Source: Ursus arctos (taxonomy: Eukaryota; Chordata; Mammalia; Carnivora; Ursidae). From it: 64,000 nucleotides of DNA. Of the stretch, positions 58,155 through 64,000 are shown piece by piece (positions within the stretch are counted from its first letter, which is position 1; the number at the start of each line of letters is the position of its first letter). The DNA lies in the NCBI RefSeq assembly GCF_023065955.2, contig NW_026622863.1, positions 44,312,177 to 44,376,176 on the forward strand, read 5' to 3'. Position numbers and translations under genes: made by a program. The notes under the pieces were generated by a model. The model saw nothing but the letters and a program-made list of their open reading frames with translations. It did no database searches and was not told the origin of the DNA.

Positions 58155-58447
58155 CTCTGCTCGTGCAGCAGGAGCGGGACGGCAGGCAAGGGGCCCAAAC
58201 CCAGCCTCTGCTGGGCCTCTCACAGGGACTGACGCTCCGAGCGCGGGCGCTGGGCACACGCGGTGGCTGTGGCGGTGGCGGGAGAGAGGAGGAGTCGGAG
58301 ACCCCCTCTTGCCGTCGGCCTCTCTGCACTCCCTGCTCCGCTGCGGAGTGCCGTCGGTGCCTCCCTGGTGCGGCAGCGGGACCTGCCTCCCACTGGCCCC
58401 GCGATGGTGCCCACCTTCGACCGCGGTGCCCGCGCCCTCCATGCCGG

Positions 58448-58454
58448 CTTTATG
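58448..58454 (-). promoter_or_regulatory. IFNL4: TATA-like box of IFNL4
   Basis: Minus strand reads CATAAAG about 295 nt upstream of the start codon, compatible with a leader of about 270 nt as in the human gene. Confidence 0.45.
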
Positions 58455-58777
58455 TGTGCGGCGGAGACTCCGTGAGCAACGCGGCTTTCCCTCGGGATCC
58501 CGCCAAGCTTTCCGAACGTCAGCGCTGGCCGTGGGCCAAGTGGCAGACTATACCCGCGCGCGGGACCGTGCCAGTCATGACGCTGCCCCAAAGTCAGCCA
58601 CCAGTTCTGGTGTCTGTCCCACTCTGTATCCTCTCTTCTTGTCATCAATCTAGGAGTCCTTATCTCTGTTCTATGTATAATATAGAACTGCACACAGTGG
58701 CTGTATAATAAGCAGCCATTGTAGAGTGCTTACTGTGTCCTAGACCCTGTTTGAAGTAATCCATACACAGGTGTCAC

Positions 58778-58983
58778 TTTTTAAAAAATATTTATTTATT
58801 TGAGATAGAGAGCATGAGTGGGGGGCAGAGGGAGAGGGAGAATCGGACTCCCTCTGCTGGGAGGAAGGAGGGAGCAGGGAGCAGGGAGCAGGGAGCTGGA
58901 TGCGGGGCTCAACCCCAGGACCCTGGGATCATGACCTGAGCGAAAGCAGATGCTTGACTGACTGAGCCACCCAGGTGCCCCAA
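58778..58983 (-). mobile_element. CAN-SINE with a small internal repeat
   Basis: Reverse copy ending ACTGAGCCACCCAGGTGCCCC. GGGAGCA is repeated three times in tandem at about 58,871-58,892. Confidence 0.92.
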
Positions 58984-59029
58984 GGTGTCACCTTTAATAC
59001 TCAAAAAAGGACTCTGCAAGGGATGTCCC

Positions 59030-59175
59030 ACTATTACCTCCATTTTGTAGATGGGAAAACTGAGGCATAGTAAAGTGAAGGAACTTTTCCAAGGTAGGAA
59101 GTAGGTGACAGAGGCTGGATTTGAAGGTACACAATGTCCAGCCCCAGTGCTTTCTCTCTAAGCCATAATTGCCCC
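59030..59175 (-). mobile_element. MIR SINE fragment
   Basis: 'CTCCATTTTGTAGATGGGAAAACTGAGGCATAG' and 'GAGGCTGGATTTGAAGG' are reverse MIR core. Confidence 0.75.
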
Positions 59176-59349
59176 TACATGTCTGATTCAGTCTCCTCTC
59201 TCTCCAACTCTGATCATCTCTTCCGTTCCTTTTTCTCCCCTGTGTAGAGGCCTCCCTCTATCTCATTCCTTTTTCAAGCAATCATCCAGCCTGGGATTCC
59301 TCTGTCTGTCCCAATCTCCTTGTTTTAGTTTAAAAATAAAATCTACTTG

Positions 59350-59555
59350 GGGCACCTGGCTGGCTTAGTCGTTAAGCGTCTGCCTTTGGCTCAGGGTGTG
59401 ATCCCAGGGTCCTGGGATCGAGCCCCGCATCAGGCTCCCTGCTCTGTTGGGAACCTGCTCCTTCCTTTCCCGCTCCCCATGCTTGTGTTCCCTCTCTCTC
59501 TGTGTCAAATTAAAAAAATAAAAATAATAAATAAATAAAATAAAATCTACTTCAC
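59350..59555 (+). mobile_element. CAN-SINE
   Basis: Flanked by AATAAAATCTACTT on both sides. Head GGCACCTGGCTGGCTTAG. Confidence 0.92.
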
Positions 59556-59569
59556 CTTGGAACTACTGT

Positions 59570-60020
59570 CCAAAAAAAAAAAATCAACTACTTTTTCTGA
59601 TAACATTAGCAATGCAGGTTCGTGGAAAATATAGAAATGCATAAAGGGGAAAAAAATACCCACCTGTAACTCCACCACCTACCTCTCTCCCCTCAGCCCG
59701 GCTCTGGAACCATGTTTCCAATGTGTAGAAATTCTATGCCTATTCATTTTTGCATATGTTTCCTGATTACCAAAGTTAACACATTCAAAGATTCAGTCAA
59801 TACAAAAACGTAGGACTTGTTAAAGGACATCTTTAATCCCACTTCCTGGAGGTAATTCTTTTTAACAATTTGTAGCAATTCCATGTGTTCCATCCCCTTA
59901 TACACCCTCTTCTTTTTCTTTCTAGGAATAATTTCCCCTAAACCGAAACCAGGCTGTATACAGTTTAGTAGCCTGCTTTTTATGTCTTACCATTATCTCT
60001 TATTTGCATTTCTCCACATC
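59570..60020 (+). mobile_element. Old L1-type 3' fragment
   Basis: 'GGAAAATATAGAAATGC', 'CACTTCCTGGAGGTAATTC' and the T-rich 'TTATGTCTTACCATTATC' resemble the old LINE segment at 9.8 kb. Sequence at about 60,505-60,590 ('GTCCCCTCTTGATGGGCATGGACG') may continue it. Confidence 0.45.
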
Positions 60021-60024
60021 TTTA

Positions 60025-60500
60025 ATGATGCCGTACCAGTTAGGGCCCCAGCAGCAAACAGATGGCCCAATCAATTTAGGATAATTTGAGGTGGGTTTAA
60101 TACCAGGAGTATTTACAAAGGGTTTGGGTGGTGAAGGTAAAGCCCAGGGGCAGTGCAAGGCCTTGGGGCCCTGGATGGGGGAAGGCCTGTCCTCCTTAGG
60201 CCCAGAGGGAGGGGAGAAGGGAGGGAGTGGTTACTTGACCTGGGAAGCAGAATCTTGTTCACAGGGTGAACAATTACACAAATTGTAGGGAGCCTGCGGG
60301 GAGGGAGCCTGGGGATTAATATACTCTGAGCTCTCAGAGAATAAATACTCTCCTTTCCTCTCCCTGGGCCTACGGTGAGGGCTCTGATGGGCTTCACCCA
60401 ATGAAGGCCAAAGGCCAGCCTCCTGGGGTCCGGAGCAGGGGGAGCAGTCAGTGGGAAGAGTGGGGCTGCAGGGGCAATGGAAACCATCCCCCATATACCA
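60025..60500. other. Possible LTR-like insertion, no gene
   Basis: 'AGTTAGGGCCCCAGCAGCAAACAG...GGTTTAATACCAGGAGTATTTACAAAGGG' resembles an interspersed repeat that I cannot name. Confidence 0.35.
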
Positions 60501-60714
60501 CTAGTAAGGCTTCCATTCTAATGGGATCATTTAGTAACCAGTCCCCTCTTGATGGGCATGGACGTTATTTCCATGTTTTGTCAAAGCCATGGTTCTCAAG
60601 CCTGGTGGAGGGGGAGGCAGCAATGTTTTCAGTCTCAACAGCTGAAGTTTTTAAGTTGAATGAAATTTACTTCCTCGATTTTTTTTCTTTCGTGGGTTGT
60701 GCTTTCGGTGTATC

Positions 60715-60835
60715 TAAAAAGTCATCACCAAATCCAAAGTCCCCTAGATTTTCTCCTGTGCTGTATTCTAGGAGTTTTATAGTTTTCTGCTTTATATTGA
60801 GATCTAGGATACAAGGCGAGTTACCTGGTGAGTTA
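60715..60835 (-). mobile_element. Old L1 fragment, antisense
   Basis: 'AAAAAGTCATCACCAAATCCAAAG' and 'TTCTAGGAGTTTTATAGTTTTC' are antisense LINE-1. A further piece lies at 61,278-61,345 ('ACCTTGTGTCCTGCAACCTTGC'). Confidence 0.55.
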
Positions 60836-60849
60836 CCATACAAACAACG

Positions 60850-61137
60850 GCCTTGAACTCATGACCCTGAGATCAAGACCTGAGCTGAAATCAAGAGTCT
60901 GGTCACTTGGGGCGTCTGGGTGGCTCAGTCAGTTAAGTGTCTGCTTTTGGCTCAGGTCATGATCTCAGGGTCCTGGACTCGAACCCCAAGTTGGGCTCCC
61001 TGCTCAGCAGGAAGTCTGCTTCTCTCTCTGTCTCTCTTCCTCCCCCCACTTGTGTGTGTGCTCTCTCTCTCAAATAAATAAATAAAATAAAATAAAAAAG
61101 AGCTGGTTGCTTAACTGACTAAGCCACCCGGACGCCC
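60850..61137 (-). mobile_element. CAN-SINE split by another CAN-SINE
   Basis: The older reverse copy occupies 60,850-60,904 and 61,099-61,137 (ending CTAAGCCACCCGGACGCCCC). A sense copy separates its halves. Confidence 0.85.
60908..61096 (+). mobile_element. CAN-SINE nested in a reverse CAN-SINE
   Basis: Head GGGGCGTCTGGGTGGCTCAG and tail AAATAAATAAATAAAATAAAA. Flanks GTCTGGTCACTT / GAGCTGGTTGCTT suggest the split site. Confidence 0.93.
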
Positions 61138-61152
61138 CTGTTCATTGCTCCT

Positions 61153-61277
61153 TTTTTTAAAGATTCGTTTATTTATTTGAGAGAGAGAAAAAAGGGGGGG
61201 GGGGCAGAGGGAGAGACCATGACTTGAACTGAAACCAAGAGCCAGACGCTTAACCAACTGAGCCACCCAGGCGACCC
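61153..61277 (-). mobile_element. CAN-SINE, internally deleted
   Basis: Tail, a 13-G run (about 61,194-61,206) and the head AACTGAGCCACCCAGGCGAC are present; the middle is missing. Confidence 0.88.
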
Positions 61278-61345
61278 TGTTCATTGCTTTTATATAGGAA
61301 AACCATAGACTTTTGTAGTTAACCTTGTGTCCTGCAACCTTGCTA

Positions 61346-61935
61346 TAATCATGTATTGATTCAGAAATGTGTTTTTAATGCACAACATTAAATACACAGG
61401 ACTATGAAGAAAATTCATTATATTGAAACACAGTTACCAAAACATAAACGCAAGCTGGTAATAAGTAAGGCCGATGCCTCTTTATCAAGGCGTTACGTAA
61501 TACGATACTGCAGTAGGTTTAACAACTACTATCCTTTTGAGGTAGTAATGAGAGTAAATGGTATGTCAAGACAGGTGCCACATCAGTAATGGACCGTGAA
61601 AATATCTGTGATTTCTTTTAGCAACAAAGTCATAGTTTCTGCTATTACTCTTGTGGTTTGCTGCTTACATTCGTAATGGAGAGAAATGCTAACTTTAGTT
61701 AGAGCTCAGTGAAAATGAAAACACATCCTTTTCTCATGCAAGGTCAGCCTCCCCTGGGTCGTACGGTGGGGGTGATCCGTGGACCCCAGGGTAAGCTAGA
61801 CCCGCAGAGGAGAATAGAATGAAGCAGATCTATGTGTATTGACATGGAAGAATCTTCATGACGTATTATAGCGTGTAAAAAAGGTACACTGCTGAGCAAT
61901 ACGCCTGGTGTGGGGCCGCTTGTGCTCAGAAGTAC
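61346..61935. other. Spacer, no gene recognised
   Basis: AT-rich sequence with L1-like phrases and no supported exon. Confidence 0.35.
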
Positions 61936-62357
61936 TCAACTGCAAAAGCAGTGCGGTGGAGAAAAATAGCCTTTTCCACCAACGGTGCTAGAACAGTTGG
62001 ACATGCACAAGCCAAAAAGTGCACCCTGATCTAAACTGCACACCTACGATAAAAAGTAACTCAAAACGAATCACAGACTTCAGCGATATGAAATATGAAG
62101 CTGTAAGACTTTGGGATATACAGCGAGGCAAAGAGTTCTTCAGCTTGTCACCCCAAAGGCTCAACCTGTAAGAGGACAACTCATCAACTGGACGTGACTG
62201 AAAACTTTTCCTCTGCGAGAGACCATGTTAAATGGTTGGAAAGACGAGCTAAAGACTGGGTGGAAAGATTTGCAAACCGCCTGTGTGATCAACGACTAGT
62301 ACCCAGAGTATACAAAGAACTCTGAAATCTCAACAGGAAAAGCTTCCACAGTCCAGG

Positions 62358-62472
62358 GGTGCCTGATTGGCTCAGTGGGAGGAGCACACAACTCTTCATT
62401 TCAGGGTCATGAGTTCGAGCCCCATGCTGGGTGTAGAGATTACTTCAATAAATAAAACTTTTTTTAAAAAGC
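62358..62472 (+). mobile_element. Older, short CAN-SINE subtype
   Basis: Head GGGGTGCCTGATTGGCTCAG, B-box GAGTTCGAGCCCC and the older 3' end GGGTGTAGAGATTACTTCAA, unlike the other copies. Confidence 0.88.
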
Positions 62473-62758
62473 AAACAGTCCAAATGGGAAATGGGCAAAG
62501 GACAGGAAGAGACATTTCACCAGAGAGGATACACAGTTGGGGAATAAGCACATGAAAAGACGTTCCACACCATTAGCCATTAGAGAGATGCAAATTAAAA
62601 CCACAATGAGATCTCATTACACAGCTTTCAGAATGGCTAAACCAAAAAATACTGCCAACACCAAATGCTGGTGAGGATGTAGGAAAAATTGACCACCCAT
62701 CGTTGGTGTGAGTGCAGAAATGGTGCAGCCAGTCTGGAAAAAAGGGTTGACAGTTTCT

Positions 62759-62963
62759 TTTTTTTTTTTAAGATTTTATTTATTTATTCGACAGAGATAG
62801 AGACAGCCAGCGAGAGAGGGAACACAAGCAGGGGGAGTGGGAGAGAAAGAAGCAGAAGCAGGCTCCTAGCGGAGGAGCCTGATGTGGGGCTCGATCCCAT
62901 AACACCGGGATCACGCCCTGAGCCAAAGGCAGATGCTTAACCGCTGTGCCACCCAGGCGCCCC
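62759..62963 (-). mobile_element. CAN-SINE, young subtype with target-site duplication
   Basis: TGACAGTTTCTT occurs immediately before and after it. It ends GCTGTGCCACCCAGGCGCCCC. Confidence 0.95.
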
Positions 62964-63330
62964 TGACAGTTTCTTAAAAAGCTTGACATGCAACTGCCAC
63001 ATGACCTAGCAATTGTGTTCATGGGCATTTATCCCGGAGAAACGGAGACTTATGCTCCCACAACATCTCCCATGTGAATGTTTATAGCAGTTTTATTTGT
63101 AACAGTCAAAAACCGGAAACAATCCAGACATTCTTTGACAGGTGATAGTTAAACACACAGTAGTACATACGTACCATGGAATACCATTCAGCAATAAAAA
63201 GGAACAAACTCTTGATACGCAACTGTCTGTGTAAAGCTCCGGGGAATTATGCCAGGTGCAGAAAGCCATCCCTAAAAGTTACACACCATAGGATTCCATT
63301 TATAGAACACTCTTGAAATGACAGAATTAG

Positions 63331-63506
63331 GGGCGCCTGGGTGGCGCAGTCGTTAAGCGTCTGCCTTCGGGTCAGGGTGTGATCCCGGCATTCCGGGATC
63401 GAGTCCCACATCGGGCTCCTCCCCTTGGAGCCTGCTTCTCCCTCTCCCACTCCCCCTGCTTGTGTTCCCTCTCTCGCTGGCTGTCTCTCTCTGTCAAATA
63501 AATAAA
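63331..63506 (+). mobile_element. CAN-SINE, first of a pair sharing one target sequence
   Basis: Head GGGGCGCCTGGGTGGCGCAG. AAATGACAGAATTA precedes and follows it. Confidence 0.93.
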
Positions 63507-63524
63507 AAATGACAGAATTATAGG

Positions 63525-63700
63525 AGCACCTGGGTGGCTCAGTCGGGTAAGTGGTTAAACATCTGCCTTCAGCTGAGGTCATGATCCTGGGATCTTGTGG
63601 GCTCCCTGCTCAGCGGGGTGTCTGCTTCTCCCTCTCCCTCTGCCCCTCCCCCACCTCTTGTGCGCACTCTCTCAAGTAAATAAATAAAATCTTTTTTTAA
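63525..63700 (+). mobile_element. CAN-SINE, second of the pair
   Basis: Head GGAGCACCTGGGTGGCTCAG. AATGACAGAATTATAG occurs again directly after its tail. Confidence 0.93.
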
Positions 63701-63794
63701 AATGACAGAATTATAGAAATGCAGAGCAGATTAGTGGTTGCAAGGGCTTACGGAGGGGATGGAAGGGAATGAGGGACCTTTGTGGTGATAGAAT

Positions 63795-64000
63795 TTTCTT
63801 TTTTTTTTTTTTTAAGATTTTATTTATTTATTCGACAGGATAGAGACAGCCAGCGAGAGAGGGAACACAAGCAGGGGGAGTGGGAGAGGAAGAAGCAGGC
63901 TCATAGCGGAGGAGCCTGATGTGGGGCTTGATCCCATAACACCGGGATCACGCCCTGAGCCGAAGGCAGCCGCTTAACCGCTGTGCCACCCAGGCGCCCC
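63795..64000 (-). mobile_element. CAN-SINE, young subtype, at the window edge
   Basis: Starts with an 18-nt T run and ends GCTGTGCCACCCAGGCGCCCC at the last base, so the head is complete or nearly so. Confidence 0.93.

Larger units (their letters stand above)
56480..58560. other. CpG-rich segment spanning IFNL4
   Basis: CG dinucleotides are dense throughout exons 1-4 and introns. Long chance open frames on both strands come from this composition. The IFNL2/3-type gene next door is much less CpG-rich. Confidence 0.65.
61940..63790 (+). mobile_element. Old L1 3' half, carrying four CAN-SINE insertions
   Basis: Sense LINE-1 phrases run in order around the insertions: 'AAAGACTGGGTGGAAAGATTTGC', 'AAATGGGCAAAGGACAGGAAGAG', 'GAGATGCAAATTAAAACCACAATGAGATC', 'GCAACTGCCACATGACCTAGC', 'CCATGGAATACCATTCAGC' and 'TTAGTGGTTGCAAGGGCTTACGG'. 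Many stops; inactive. Confidence 0.85.

Noticed and set aside
57849..58442. N-terminally extended IFNL4 start at 58442
   Set aside because: The extra 96 residues look like translated leader DNA; the start at 58154 puts a proper signal peptide at the N-terminus and matches the human layout.

Overview
This is mammalian nuclear DNA, almost certainly from a caniform carnivore. The evidence is about 35 copies of the carnivore tRNA-Lys-derived CAN-SINE, many near-identical and carrying intact target-site duplications. Several have the 'GGCGCAG/GGCACAG...GTTAAGCG' head and 'CTCGCTGGCTGTCTCT' 3' part that I associate with bear-lineage copies, so an ursid is my inference and not proven. Gene order (PAK4, NCCRP1, SYCN, then interferon-lambda genes on the minus strand) matches the block on human 19q13.2.

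Layout. 1-4.36 kb: last five coding exons and 3'UTR of PAK4 (+). 4.4-16.3 kb: intergenic DNA made of old L1, L2, MIR, MER5A and CAN-SINE fragments. 16.36-20.27 kb: NCCRP1/FBXO50 (+), six coding exons, with an apparent +1 frameshift in exon 5 and a 35-bp minisatellite after the stop codon. 20.9-22.55 kb: SYCN (-), whose second coding exon holds only the last three codons and the stop. 22.6-36.2 kb: repeat-rich spacer. 36.3-37.25 kb: a broken interferon-lambda pseudogene (-). 37.3-51.7 kb: repeats, including L1 3' ends interrupted by SINEs, a degenerate ERVL provirus and a 348-nt pure-purine tract. 51.76-53.7 kb: an intact six-coding-exon IFNL2/3-type gene (-) with an ISRE and an AU-rich 3'UTR. 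56.05-58.46 kb: an intact five-exon IFNL4 gene (-) in CpG-rich DNA. 58.5-64 kb: repeats, including an old L1 interrupted by several SINEs.

Function. PAK4 is a Cdc42-effector kinase, NCCRP1 an F-box-associated-domain protein and SYCN a zymogen-granule protein; they share a location, not a pathway. The two intact type III interferon genes belong to one antiviral cytokine family acting through the IFNLR1/IL10RB receptor. The pseudogene is a duplicate that lost its signal-peptide exon but kept an ISRE-like site and one stretch almost identical to the functional gene. IFNL1 and LRFN1, expected farther along, are not in this window.

Exon boundaries were read by eye from GT/AG sites, codon phase and family resemblance. 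Repeat family names are from memory of consensus features, and repeat edges are approximate.
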